NCBI GenBank assembly: GCA_019454045.1
Contig: SKCR01036109.1
Span: forward strand, 17,232-81,231
From: Zanthoxylum bungeanum
Lineage: Eukaryota > Streptophyta > Magnoliopsida > Sapindales > Rutaceae
Direction: 5' to 3'
Length of the DNA stretch: 64,000 bases
Position 1 is the stretch's first letter. Each line of letters opens with the position of its first letter. A program made the translations under genes and the position numbers. A model generated the notes under the pieces. That model was not told the origin of the DNA. It saw only the letters and a list, made by a program, of their open reading frames with translations, and ran no database searches. This document shows positions 22,117-33,718 of this stretch, one piece after another.

Positions 22117-23351
22117 ATGAGCGAATCAGAGAATGAGGTATCCCTTATGGATCAGTTGGAAACCAATCTCACCCAGATTACTGAACAGTTGCAAGCCTTG
22201 ACTACCGCTATGGCCAATATGGCTGTGCCCCGTGCTATGGGAAACTCTGAGAACGATAGGTGTGAAGACCCTTCGACTAGATTGAATGATGATATCCCGG
22301 GTTTAGATGATGATATGGCTGAATATGATGCGGGGAAAATGGCAGGGTCTCAAACTGAACTGCAGAAATCTGAGATCAGGTAGAGTCGGTTACCTGTAAG
22401 ATGAGGGGCAAGCACGAAGACCTGTTGGATTATGAGGCAATGACGTTTGAGGAAGAGTTGCCAGCTCAGTTTAAAATGCCGGATATAGCCTAGTTCAATG
22501 GGAACGGGGACCCAAGGGTCCATCTCCGGCAGTATGTTTCAGTTATGAGTTAAGTGGGTCTATCCAAGCGTCAGGTTCAGAAAATGTTTGGGATGTCACT
22601 CTAGGGGGCACCCGTGGTATGGTATCACAGCCTGGAGAGGAAGAGCAAAGAGGATTGGAGGGAATTGACAGAGGCCTTCTTGAGACAATATGTTACAGAT
22701 CTGGAGATCGACTTGTCGCTCCGGGACTTAGAAAATACCAAGCAGAAGCCAGAAGAAAGCTTCAAGGAATATGTAGACCGTTGGAGGAGCCAGCTCTTGA
22801 AAATGCAGACTCGGCCCTCAGAGAAGGACCAGATAAAGATGATTATCAATGGTACTAAGCCCTCGATTTATGGAAAGCTGAGGAGAATGACCTCCATGAT
22901 TACTAATTTTCGACAGTTGAGGGAGACTGTCATGGATATTGAAGAAGAAGAAGCTGAGAACAGAAAGTTCTATAGCCTGAATAGGAGGCCCATTGGGGGA
23001 CCATCGGGTACCAAGCCTATTGCTGCTGAGATTGCTGCTATCCGGAACCGGCGTTTCTCCAACCTGGGTAGACCCTTGTCTAAGGTATTGGAGAAATTAA
23101 AGAGACATGGACTTCTGAAACCCTTAGAGACCAAACCACTTCCACACCCTCCACCACCACATGTCAACCTGAACCAGTATTTCCATTTCCATCAACAGAA
23201 AGGCCATGACACTGACAATTATGCCCGCCTCCGCCATCAAATCCAGAACCTTATAGACTCCAAAAAATACCCAACCTTGAAAAAGAACAGCCTAACACAC
23301 ACAAAAACCCCCTGCCGAATTACCACTCTGTCCCACCACCAACCTATATGA
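22117..23351 (+). pseudogene. Ogre-like gag (broken)
   Basis: The N-terminus from Met 22117 (coiled-coil-like MDQLETNLTQITEQLQALTTAM) stops at 22381. The retrotransposon gag domain resumes in another frame at 22614: WYHSLERKSKEDWRELTEAFLRQY...ENTKQKPEESFKEYVDRWR. The usual zinc knuckle of this lineage is recognisable as YFHFHQQKGHDTDNY, but both cysteines have been lost (Phe and Tyr in their places). Confidence 0.85.
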
Positions 23352-24283
23352 TAAACTATGGCCTACCCGAAAGCCTTGTCCTCAAATCCTTTGACCACCA
23401 AGCCTTCTGCCTGGGAATTTGGGATAGCAACAGCGAGGATGAAACAGAACAGGGGAAGAATTTCTGTGAAGGTTTCTCCAGTAGTGATGAAGATGTGGTA
23501 AGAGGAATGACATGCAGCCGGGATTTCTACAGTGATACGGCTGAGAAAGGTAAAGAAGTGTTGACAGAGGAGGGAGAAGTGGCAGAGAATATGGATAGTA
23601 CTGAAGGGGATACAGTGTTGCGCCAGCTAAAGAAGACACGGGCACAGGTCATCATCTGGAAATTGTTCTGTTCGTCACAGGAGCACATACGTGCTATGGT
23701 TGAAGCCTTGAGCAAAATAATAGTACCAGAGGGTGCTAATCCTGCAATGTTTGTAGGGTCAGTACAGGAGGAAACCTTGCAGGTAATAACTTTTTCTGAG
23801 GAAGAACTCTCGGCAGAGGGAAGAAATCACAACAAGCCACTATTTATCAGGGTTGAAGTAAGGGGCAAGAAGACATCTTATGTAATGATAGATGATGGCT
23901 CATCTATCAATGTTTGCCCATTGAACATTTTGGCAAGGTTGGGAATGAAGGCAACGGATTTGGATCCCTCCAATATGACTATCAAAGCTTATGATGATAG
24001 CAAGCGAGGAGTTGAGGGTACATTTGCCGCAGTAGTCAAGGTTGGCCCGATTGAGGATGAGGTTGAGTTCACAGTGCTGGATATCCCGGCCACTTTTGCT
24101 TTGTTATTGGGAAGGTCGTGGTTCCACAAGCTTGGGGGCGTGCCCTCCACTCTGCATCAGGTTATTAAGTTTCCATACGGGGGAGAGATTGTCACCATCC
24201 GAGCTGAGGTAGATAGTGTTGTGGCCGCTTTGGAAATAGAACATTTCACAAGGTTCCAAGTGTCAGCAACTTTTGAGGAGTAG
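23352..24283 (+). pseudogene. Ogre-like aspartic protease region
   Basis: The frame 23348-24283 is open. The catalytic motif YVMIDDGSSINVCPL (DDGS where the family has DxGS) lies near 23880, followed by EVEFTVLDIPATFALLLGRSWFHKLGGVPSTLHQ, a signature of the Tat/Ogre protease. It ends at a TAG just before the RT-linker segment (24284-24640), which shows FEPGRCSTLPNFKGQTTRRGLGY. Confidence 0.85.
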
Positions 24284-24653
24284 GTGGATCCTAAGGTGGC
24301 TAGGATCATGGAGAAGATGAAGTTTGAGCCGGGTAGATGTTCAACATTGCCGAACTTTAAGGGGCAGACTACCCGGAGAGGGTTGGGATACATGTCTGAT
24401 GAGGATAAGCCGAAAGCCAAGAAGAAAGGGTTGAAGCTGATGGAATGCTTTGTGAAGGCAACGAGATATCAGGGAGAACCTAAACCGGTAGAAGTCAATG
24501 GGATTGTGGTGCCGGGGTTTGAGATCTTTCAGGATGTGATAAGTGAGAAGTCACTGGCTTCAGAAATTACGAAGAATGAAGAAGAGAAATGGGAAGAAGA
24601 GCTGATGAAGTTGGAGAGCCTGACCCCTCGAGGAAAATGAGGAAGACCCAACT

Positions 24654-25642
24654 GTGGGAGATGAAGCATCTGTGGAGGATGAAGATGTTTATCTCTCTAA
24701 TTTATTTGAATGTATTCCTGCATCTGCTGGCAATAAAGACAATTATTTTGCTTACTCGTCTGAGTCTCTCCCTTTTAATTTGCACAACTTGAGTATATTT
24801 TATATCAGCTCCACAAAAACAAATGCATTTAACCTTGGTACACCTGAGAGCCCCAGGGAAATTCTAATTGCAAGTGAGGTTACCTCTGAGGAGCGGGAAA
24901 AATTAGAAGAAATATTAGCCAAATATGCCAAAGTGTTTGCTTGGTCCTATGAGGACATGCCTGGAGTAGACAGAAGCATCGCCCAGCATACAATACCAAC
25001 TTATCCAAATATGAAGCCAATGAAACAAAAACTTTGACGGATGAGACCTGAGTGGGCCGATAAAGTTAGAGAGGAAGTCAAGAAACGGATAGATGTGGGG
25101 TTCCTGGAAGTGGTGAAGTATCCTGAGTGGTTGGCAAATATTGTGCCGGTGCCGAAGAAAGACGGGAACGTCAGAATGTGTGTGGATTACAGAGATCTTA
25201 ACAAAGCTTGCCCGAAAGATGATTTTCCTCTACCTCATATAGATGTGCTAGTTGACAGTGCGGCTTTATCTGCCATGTATTCATTTGCAGATGGGTTTTC
25301 AGGATACAATCAGGTTCTCATGGCTGAAGAAGACAAGCACAAGACTGCCTTTGTCACCGAGGAGGCACATATTGTTACAAGGTAATGCCGTTTGGGCTCA
25401 AGAATGCAGGAGTTACTTATCAGTGGATGGCCATTACACTATTCCACGACTTGATGCACAAAGAGATTGAAGTATATGTGGATGATATGATGGTGAAATC
25501 AGAGACAAGAATATGGAATATAGAAGCACTGGAGAAGTTCCTTCAGAGAGTTGACAAATACAACTTACGGCTGAATCCCAAGAAATGTGTGTTTGGGGTA
25601 ACATCAGGAAAGTTGCTGGGACAAACAGTGGGAATGTGAGGA
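24654..25642 (+). pseudogene. Ogre-like reverse transcriptase (broken)
   Basis: The segments in order are EEREKLEEILAKYAKVFAWSYEDMPG, then MRPEWADKVREEVKKRIDVGFL, VRMCVDYRDLNKACPKDDFPLPHID, FADGFSGYNQV, then after a frameshift near 25380 MPFGLKNAGVTYQ and IEVYVDDMMVKS with the YVDD catalytic box. Stops occur at 25036 and 25637. RT copies the element RNA into DNA. Confidence 0.9.
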
Positions 25643-26722
25643 TTAGAGGTAGACTCTGAGAAGATCAAACTAATCACAGAGATGCCCGCACCGAAGACTG
25701 AGAAAGAAGTTAGAGCATTCCTCGGGAAAATTCAGTACATCAGTCGATTCATCGCCAAGTTGACATCGGTATATGAGCCTATCTTCAAACTGCTGAGAAA
25801 AGACCGGCCAGTGAAATGGAATGAGCAATGTCAAGCAGCCTTCGACAAGATCAGAGAATACTTGGTAAAGCCTCCTATATTGAAACCTCCGAGACCGGGC
25901 AGACCCTTGATATTGTATTTGGCCATAGAATCAGAAGTACTGGGGACAATGATGGTACAGGCAGATGAGACAGGGGTAAAGCATGCAGTCTACTATCTCA
26001 GTAAGAAAATGCTTCCGTACGAAGCACGTTATCAAGAGGTAGAGAAGATCTTTTTGGCAGTGGTATGGGCGTCCAGAAAACTGCGGCATTACTTCCAGTC
26101 TTACAAGATCCATGTGGTGGCCAAAGAAAATCCATTGAAGTATCTACATTCAGTGCCTTCGCTAGTGGGGAAGTTGGGAAGATGGTTAGTGTTGCTGACA
26201 GAGTTTGACATTGAGTATCTCACCTCCAAAGTAATCAAAGGGCGAGCCGTAGCAGAGTTCCTAGCCTTGCAACCTATTGAAGGGGATCAGTACAAGTTTG
26301 AATTCCTAGATGAAGAGATCCAAGCAATAACAGTTCAAGGATGGAAGATGTATTTCGACGGTGTAGTGAATTGCAAAGGAGCCGGAATTGGGATCGTGAT
26401 AGTGACCCCCGAGGGAGAAACCTTGCCTATGGCCAAGAGGTTGACGTTCGGAGTAACTAACAATATGGCCGAGTATGAAGCATGTGTTTTTGGATTGACT
26501 ACATTGATAGCCTTGAAAGCTGAGAGTGTGGAGGTCTACGGAGATTCGATGTTGGTAGTCCGACATATGCAGGGAGAATGGGAATTGAATGAAGAACGGT
26601 TGAAACCTTACCTTTTTCACCTCAGAAAGTTGGCACATGCTATCCCCAATTGTAAGTTTCAGTTCTTGCCGCGAGAAGAGAATCAGATGGCAGACGCATT
26701 AGCTACACTTGTAGTGACTTGA
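25643..26722 (+). pseudogene. Ogre-like double RNase H
   Basis: Two RNase H domains are fused in one open frame (from 25682 at the latest). The first, Ty3-type, starts at RPLILYLAIES and ends about KYLHSVPSL; its catalytic acids are gone (LYLAIES for the usual LYxAxSD-like site, VVAKENP for the TD site). The second, archaeal/plant-type, begins WKMYFDGVVNCKGAGIGIV and keeps the expected Asp (YFDG), Glu (NNMAEYEA), Asp (YGDSMLV) and Asp (ENQMADALA). A second RNase H is diagnostic of the Tat lineage. Confidence 0.92.
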
Positions 26723-26743
26723 GAAAATCCAGAGAAGTTAGTT

Positions 26744-28075
26744 TTGAAACCACTGGTACTGACAACAGCAAGCAGACCCGTTTATGAGATAGAAAGAGTT
26801 CTGGAAGTGGAGGTCGACGACGGAAAACCTTGGTACCATGATATTCAGCAATACTTGGAACTCAGAGAACTCCCAGAAGAAGCAAGCAGAAAAGACATGA
26901 TAGCTATTCAGAAGTTGGCTTCTCAGTATGTGGTTTTGAAAGGATGATTGTACAAGAGACAGACAAATGGCGTTCAGCTGAAGTGTTTGAGAAAAGAAGA
27001 AGCTCAGAAGACAATGGAAGAAGTACATGTCGGGGTATGTGGACCGCACATGAATGGGTTGAACTTGTCTCGCAAGATTGTAAGACAAGGCTTCTACTGG
27101 TTGACCATGGAGACAGACTGTGCAAAGCTGGTAAAACATTGTCATGATTGTCAAGCACACGGTAATTTGAACCATCTGCCTCACACAGAGTTACACGGGC
27201 TATCAGAGCCATGACCTTTCTCAGCATGGGGAATTGATATGATCGGGGAGATTCGACTGAATGCATCGAATGGACATCATTTTATAGTAGTGGCAGTGGA
27301 CTACTTCTCAAAATGGGTGGAAGCCGAGTCATTTCGTAACGTCACAGCAAAGCAGATGGCGAAGTTCATAGCTCGGAACATCATATGTCGATATGGGATG
27401 CCGCATCATGTAGTGATAGATAACGGAGTTTAGTTTCAATGGGAAACGAAGGCAATGCTACAGAGATATGGGATAGGACATCACAAGTCGTCATCTTACC
27501 GGCCGCAGGCAAATGGGGCAGTCGCGGCAGCCAACAAGATAGTAAAGAAGATATTAGCCAATATGACAGAAAACTGCAAAGATTGGGCCAACAAACTACC
27601 ATATGCCATGTGGGGGTACAGAACATCAGTAAGAATAGCAACAGGAGCCACGCCTTACTCTTTGGTCTATGGAAAGGAAGCAGTACTGCCAGTGGAAGTT
27701 GAGATACAGTCCTTAAGGGTATTAGAAGAAACAGAGTTACCTGAACAAGAATGGGCCGCACAGAGATTTGAACAGTTAGCACTGCTGGATGAAAAGAGAA
27801 TGAAGTCATTACATCGCATGCAGATATATCAGAAAAGGCTGGCCCGAGCCTTCAACAAGAAGGTGCGCCCTACTAAGATCAGAAAGGGTGACTTGGTACT
27901 TAAGCAGTCAAGGCCGTCGACGACAGATCCGAGAGGAAAGTTCAGACCTAATTGGGAAGGATCTTACATAGTGCAAAAAGTAATGCGAAATGGGGCAGTG
28001 AGTCTGTCAGATTTGGAAGGGAACGAGTTCACCGAGCCGATCATCGTGGACAGATTGAAACAGTACTTCTCTTGA
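26744..28075 (+). pseudogene. Ogre-like integrase (broken)
   Basis: A zinc-binding HVGVCGPHMNG...KHCHDCQAHG precedes the core WGIDMIGEI (first Asp), VAVDYFSKWVEAESF and VVIDNGV (second Asp). The position where this lineage has the catalytic Glu (ANGAVEAANK) reads ANGAVAAANK, so the acid is lost. The C-terminal part ends GDLVLKQSRP...FRPNWEGSYIVQKV. In-frame stops lie at 26945, 27212 and 27431. No chromodomain. Confidence 0.9.
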
Positions 28076-28254
28076 GAAAGAGAAGACCTGGCAGAAGACC
28101 TAACCCAACGGGATAAGGAATTCATGCATGCATGCATACACATAACGTATCTGCATTCCTTTTTATGTTTTGTTTTGTATTGTATTCACAGGTTTCAAAG
28201 AAGAAAAACAGAAAGCGGCAAATGCAAGCCAACCAGAAGCAACAATACATCAGT

Positions 28255-28970
28255 ATCAGTATCAGTTTTGGGGATGGGTCCCGGGGACGAGACCCACATC
28301 AGTATCATTATCAGCATCAGTTTTGGGGATGAGTCCCTGGGGCGGGGCCCACATCAGCATTGTCAGTATCAGTTTTGGGGATGAGTCCCGAGGGCGAGGC
28401 CCACATCAGTATCAGCATCAGTTTTGGGGATGAGTCCCGGGGGCGAGGCCCACATCAATATCAGCATCAGTATCAGCATCAGTTTTGGGGATGAGTCCCA
28501 GGGACGTGACCCATGTCATCAGCAGTTTTGGGGATGCGTCCCAAGGTCGTGACCCACATCATCAGCAGTTTTGGGGACGTGTCCCAGGGTCGTGACCCGC
28601 ATCATCGGCAGTTTTGGGGATGCATCCCAGGGTCGTGACCCACATCATCAGCAGTTTTGGGGATGCGTCCCAGGGTCGTGACCCACATCATCAGCAGTTT
28701 TAGGGATGTATCACAGGGTCGTGACCCACATTGTCAACGTTATCGGGATGCGTCCCAGGGTCGAGGCCCCCGTTGTCGGTTGCAGTTATCGGGATGCGTC
28801 CCAGGGTCGTTGGCCCACTGCATCATCATTTTTGGGGATGCGTCCTAGGGTCGTGACCCACATTGTCAGCGGTATTGGGATGCATCCCAGGGTCGTGACC
28901 CCCGTTGTCGGTTGCAGTTATTGGGATGCGTCCCAGGATCGAGGTCCACTGCGTCATCAACTCAGCTCGA
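28255..28970 (+). repeat. Tandem array in the 3' UTR of the Ogre-like element
   Basis: About fifteen units of 42-60 bp, each with TTTTGGGGATGNGTCCCRGGG and GTGACCCACATCATCAG-like text. Early units carry CAGTATCAGTATCAG spacers; later ones are shorter (about 43 bp). GGGATG...GTCCC and GGTCGTGACC make short palindromes. The array ends just before the polypurine tract. Confidence 0.88.
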
Positions 28971-29070
28971 AGCAGCAGGCAAGTCAGGTGGCAGCTGGCA
29001 AGCCAGGTAAGTAAAAATGCATTGCACAACTTTGATAGGATTGTCATTGTCACACACTGCACAAGTCCCA

Positions 29071-29086
29071 TCAAAGTGGGGGCGAC
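29071..29086 (+). other. Ogre-like polypurine tract
   Basis: TCAAAGTGGGGGCGAC lies directly against the TG of the 3' LTR. Confidence 0.8.
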
Positions 29087-30714
29087 TGTAGGCACAATAT
29101 TTTTGCATATAAGTCCCGATGATGAGTCTCGTACGGAGGCACTACTCTTTAGGTTGCGGAAGTCGCGGGAAACGAATGTCGGAAGGGGAAATTCAGAATA
29201 AGTATGTCATCGGATTCAATTCACATGTTCACTACGTTCATTCGTGCTGCGTTCGTGAACACGTTCGAACATCAAGCAGATTGCGGGCGTTCGTGTAGCG
29301 TTCGAATCAGCATTCGAACGATGTCGGTACTTCTGGTTTTGTTGCTAGCCTCACGCCCAAGCCCAATAAGCCTACCAAAACCCACCCAAAAATAACAAAA
29401 CACATATTTAACACATGGTGAAATTAAAACAAATCAAATAAAATCTAAATAATCACATACCTAATTAAAACAAATCAAATAAATTTATCCTAATTTGAAC
29501 AAATCACCTCCCTAATTTAATCAGATGTTTTCCTTGTGAGATACTAATTAGAAATATTCCCCCCATAATTACATGATTCTCTTTCCTATTCACACAAGAG
29601 GAACCCTAGCCTTTGCCTATAAAATAAACACAAATCCAACCCATGCCCTCTCCTAACATACATTCCCAAGCAAAAAAAAACACGAAGCAAGAAAATAATT
29701 TTCTCTTCTACTATACTCCACCATCACGGAAACACTCACCAAATAACCCATCCATTGCCGCATCACACAGCCCTCAAAACACCTTCACATTGCCGCACCA
29801 TAAGCCTCATATTAACCGCACTGCCTATCACCGAGAATAACTCCCTGAACTGTACTGCAGTCACCGAAAATACACACTCAAACAGCAGCCCAAACACCGC
29901 AAAACAGTAACCTAAATTATGAAAAACAGTGACAAAAAAATATACCTTAAGACACCTCAATTACCGCATAAAACAACAGCCCAATACCCCTTAAAAATGC
30001 AAAAAACAGTCCCTTATTTACCGAAAACTAGTAAGCCAATACTGTGACCAGAAAATACAGCGGAAACAGTAGCAAAATAGAGGAAACAACAGCTCAAAAT
30101 AGCGAAGTAGCGAACGAGAGCAATGGACTAGTGAACCGGAGGAGTTGCGGAGCATCAACCCTTCCGACGGCCGTGTAACGCACTTTCGAGAGACGACCTA
30201 AGAGGTTAGACCTGAGGGCACCCTTCTTATTTATTCTCATCTTTTTTGTTGTTTATTAGAATTCCCTCGCACTAGAGTCGTTTATTGATATATGTTATGG
30301 TCCTTGAATGAATGGAATATGTGTTCTCTCTTGTGGTATATCGGATGGAATCCCGAACGTAAATTCCGTAGCCGAATCCGAATAGACGGTATTGCGGTTT
30401 GCACTCGGGATATAATGCCACGTACCACTTGAGAGATTCACACATTTCATTTCATCCAACCTTGTGTTCGAGCATGATTGGGTTGCTAGTATGTTATTTA
30501 TTTTTTAAGCATGATTTAGTCGTTAGTATGCTATTACTTTCTGCATGTTACTTATTTATGCATGATGATATAGTGCGCATGGGCTAACTAGGGTGGATTA
30601 AAGGTCCTCTATTCGAGGGAAATGCCTAAATGCTACATTTTCCATGATGTTTTGCCGCGCCGGACGGAGTATGTTTGATTGAATGTGAGATATGTTTAAT
30701 CGAGCATACGAGGT
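29087..30714 (+). repeat. Ogre-like 3' LTR, part A
   Basis: Matches 18138 to about 19660 with an insertion near 29930-30060. It carries shared-module copy B. It is interrupted after GAGGT (30710-30714) by an inverted LTR and resumes at 36394. Confidence 0.92.
30333..30428 (+). repeat. 96-nt shared module, copy B
   Basis: Same position in the right LTR. Here the ends are perfectly complementary: GTGGTA at 30333 and TACCAC at 30423. Confidence 0.85.
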
Positions 30715-31255
30715 TGTAGGACACAGAACCTGACGACGCTGTTCTAGGTTTGCGGCCTAGTTGGGAGTACGGAATAGCTCGCGGGGAACTAAACCGGAGA
30801 AATAACATGGAGTCGCCACCCGGTGTGAACCGGGACAAAGATTTATGGCCGGACTCATCCCTCGCAAGGGAAGACCTCAAACCTGTTAGGTTCGGAATGG
30901 TCCCTTACTTATGCCACTTGTAATGATGTGATTTGTGCAATGTCTTAACCGAATCTACGCAACATGCTCAAGAACAACTTATATCTAGTTCATGTTCATA
31001 AAGATAAATCCTATGTCTAAGTTTTCATGCTTGGAAAGTAAGTTATCACCACGGCAAACACACAATAACACACGGAAATCCCATGAACATGCTTCAATTA
31101 TATAATGCGAAAAACAAATAACAACATAAACATAATGCAAATTCCAAACGCAAAATAAATAATTAATCATGCTTAAAAATAAATAACTAAATAACATACT
31201 AGACTAAATCATGCTCGAATACAAGGTTGGATGAAACGAAATACGTGTCTCTTAA

Positions 31256-31351
31256 GTGGTACGTGACATTGTATCCCGAGTGCAAACCGCACTACCGTCT
31301 ATTCGGATTCGGCTACGGAATTTACGTCCGGGTTTCCATCCGATATACCAC
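31256..31351 (-). repeat. 96-nt shared module, copy C
   Basis: Reverse-complement copy in the solo LTR, again exactly 96 nt between GTGGTA and TACCAC. Confidence 0.85.
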
Positions 31352-32223
31352 AAAAGAAAACACGCATTCCGTTCATCCAGAATTCACATCATGCCTCAAA
31401 AAATGACTCTCATGCGATAATATATTAAAATAAATAAAAGAAATGAAAGATAATAAATAAAAAGGGTGCCCTCAGGTCTAACCTCTTTTGTCGTCTCATG
31501 AAATAGCGTTACACGACCGTTGGAATGATAGATGATCCGCAACTCTTCTGGTTCACTAACTCAACATTTTTCCTCGTTGTTTCGCTGTTCGGGCTGCTGT
31601 TTTCACTCTGTTTCACTGCTATTTTTGTTGTATTTTCGAGTTGCTGTTTTAAGGAAATTTAGGGACTATTTTGGCGGTTATTTGGACTGGTTTGGGCTAC
31701 AGTTTTGGAAGGGTTCCAGGGGGAATTCTGTTACTGTTTCAGTACAGTTTCTGAAGTTAGTAAGATGCGGCAAGTTGGGCAGTTTTATGAGGTGTTTATG
31801 CGGCTGAACTGGGCTTGTTGGAGGGCAGTTTTGAAGGCTTGTTCGTGAGGTGTGTGATGCGCTGAATTGGTCAAATGGCTGCTATGTGGCTAGCGAAGTG
31901 GGGCTGATGCGAGGCTGAGTGTTGTGCGTGACGTTAGAGGCGTGAATGAATTGTTTGCTTTAGGGTTGTTTCAATGGTGTGAGGTGGCTTGTGAGGACAT
32001 AGGCAGGTGGCGTCGTTAGCTTGTGAGCAAAAAGGGGATGATTGTTCCGTGAGATGGAGTGTGGCTGTGGGTTGTGGGCTGATTGTTTGGGTTGAGGGCT
32101 AGGTGAATGGCTGAGTGGGTTGGCTTATGGTGCGGCGTTGAGTGGAGAGCAATTAGCGTGAAGGGTCAGGTGTGTGTTGATTTTAGTTGTTGATGCGTGG
32201 GGGCTGTTGAGGTGGAGGCTGGG

Positions 32224-32681
32224 TGTAACGTGCTAACACCCCAAGCTTGTCCAGGGCCAATGTCTTGCCCATGGCCGCTTGTGTTGTGGTACTAGTGTAC
32301 ACTATTGTATTTTCCCATTTTATTTTATTTTCTATTTTAAGGAGGAGGTGACCCGGCACCTTAGAAGGGCCTTGGCCACCAGCATACTAAGGGCTTCAGC
32401 TGTGTACTCCCTCGCCCTTAGTTGGCTTGTTTAATGAAAGATGCTCATTTTGATGTTTCATTGTTTTGTCCCAATGTGATGCTTGAATGCTATGCTGTAA
32501 AGCTTGAGTGTGTGCTAACAACGTACATTGACCTTCCATTGCTTAATAATGTTCACAACTTGTTGATGGCTAACCTTGAGCTTGTCCTTGCAGGCTCAAT
32601 TCTAGGCTAACTTGTTAGACGTTGCGTTAACAAGTGCCGCACGGACCCAACTTGGTGATCCCAAAAGTTTGGCCCGTGACA
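32224..32681 (+). repeat. Chromovirus-like 5' LTR
   Basis: 458 bp from TGTAACGTGC to CCCGTGACA. Its 62-aa open frame (32422-32610), seen again at 35558, is just LTR sequence. Confidence 0.9.
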
Positions 32682-32683
32682 GT

Positions 32684-32696
32684 TGGTATCAGAGCG
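32684..32696 (+). other. Primer binding site (tRNA-iMet)
   Basis: TGGTATCAGAGCG begins two bases after the LTR end; it is the standard initiator-methionine tRNA primer site. Confidence 0.9.
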
Positions 32697-32717
32697 GGTT
32701 CAAGATTGGAACCGTAA

Positions 32718-33716
32718 ATGGCTACGAGAATACCGATAATAGAACGGTTGGATGTTGTCGAGAAAAAGCTGGTTGACATTGATGGCTATGTTACAGCACT
32801 GACGAAGAAAAACTCCCGATGTCGAGAACTTCAGACAAACCATTAATGTACTTGAAGCCCTGACAAACCGAGTAAATGCCTTAGAGGCCCAGGCTAATGG
32901 TGCTAGCACCAGTGCTCGTCGAGAGCAGGAACATACTAGTGGTTGGGTGGATGCGGTCAATTCGCTCAAAGAACAATTGGCCGAATTGAGCGTGAGGGTG
33001 AATCTCACCGCCCTTGCTCTCTCGAACCTACCAACAGCTACTGCAAGTATGGAGCCGAGAGGTCCAATGTTCCGGAGCCTAGAGCTTATGAAGGTGTTAG
33101 AGATGCTCAAGCAATCGAGAACTTCCTCTTTGATATGGAACAATACTTCCGAGCTTCACGGATCGTAGATGAAGAGGACAAGGTCTCGATTGCGTTGATG
33201 TACTTGTCTGGAGATGCCAAGTCCTGGTGGAGGGCGAAATACCTAGAGATTCAGGATGGACGATGCTCCATCCGAGATTGGAGAGATCTAAAACGTGAGT
33301 TAAAAGCACAATTCCTTCCAGGAAATGTAGCTTACATGGCTCGAAGACAGTTGCGAGAACTGAAACATACAGGTACAGTCCGGGAATATGTGAGGAAGTT
33401 CTCGGGGCTGATGCTAGATATTCGGGACATGTCTGAGCAGGACAAATTGTTCTATTTTCTTGAGGGGTTGAAACCTTAGGCCATAACTGAGCTGCAGAGG
33501 CAGCGGGTGAAAGACTACTCTTCCGCACAAGCTACTGCGGAACAATTGATAGATTACTCGCTTGATGGGACCCCGACAAAAAGATCTCTGCCTGCATCCG
33601 CCACTAATGACAGTGGGAGCAAACGAGCCAAGAATTGGAGCAACGACAAGAGTGGGGGAGCGGACAAGAGAGCGGAGTATAGCTCCTCAAACCCAAAAGG
33701 GCCTACGGACAAGTAA
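32718..33716 (+). pseudogene. Chromovirus-like gag (broken)
   Basis: Start MATRIPIIERLDVVEKKLVDIDGY at 32718. Frameshifts follow near 32810 and 33065. The gag domain reads AYEGVRDAQAIENFLFDMEQYFRA...MYLSGDAKSWWRAKY...LKRELKAQFLPGNVAYMARRQLRELKHTGTVREYVRKF, with a stop at 33477, then a Ser/Lys-rich tail to 33716. The zinc knuckle expected after this tail is missing; the sequence goes straight to post-active-site protease text. Confidence 0.85.
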
Positions 33717-33718
33717 AG

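Noticed and set aside
32422..32610. 62-aa frame repeated at 35558
   Set aside because: LTR sequence of the chromovirus-like element, not a gene family.
32684..32696. tRNA-like fragment (TGGTATCAGAGC)
   Set aside because: It is a primer binding site, only complementary to a tRNA 3' end; no cloverleaf follows.
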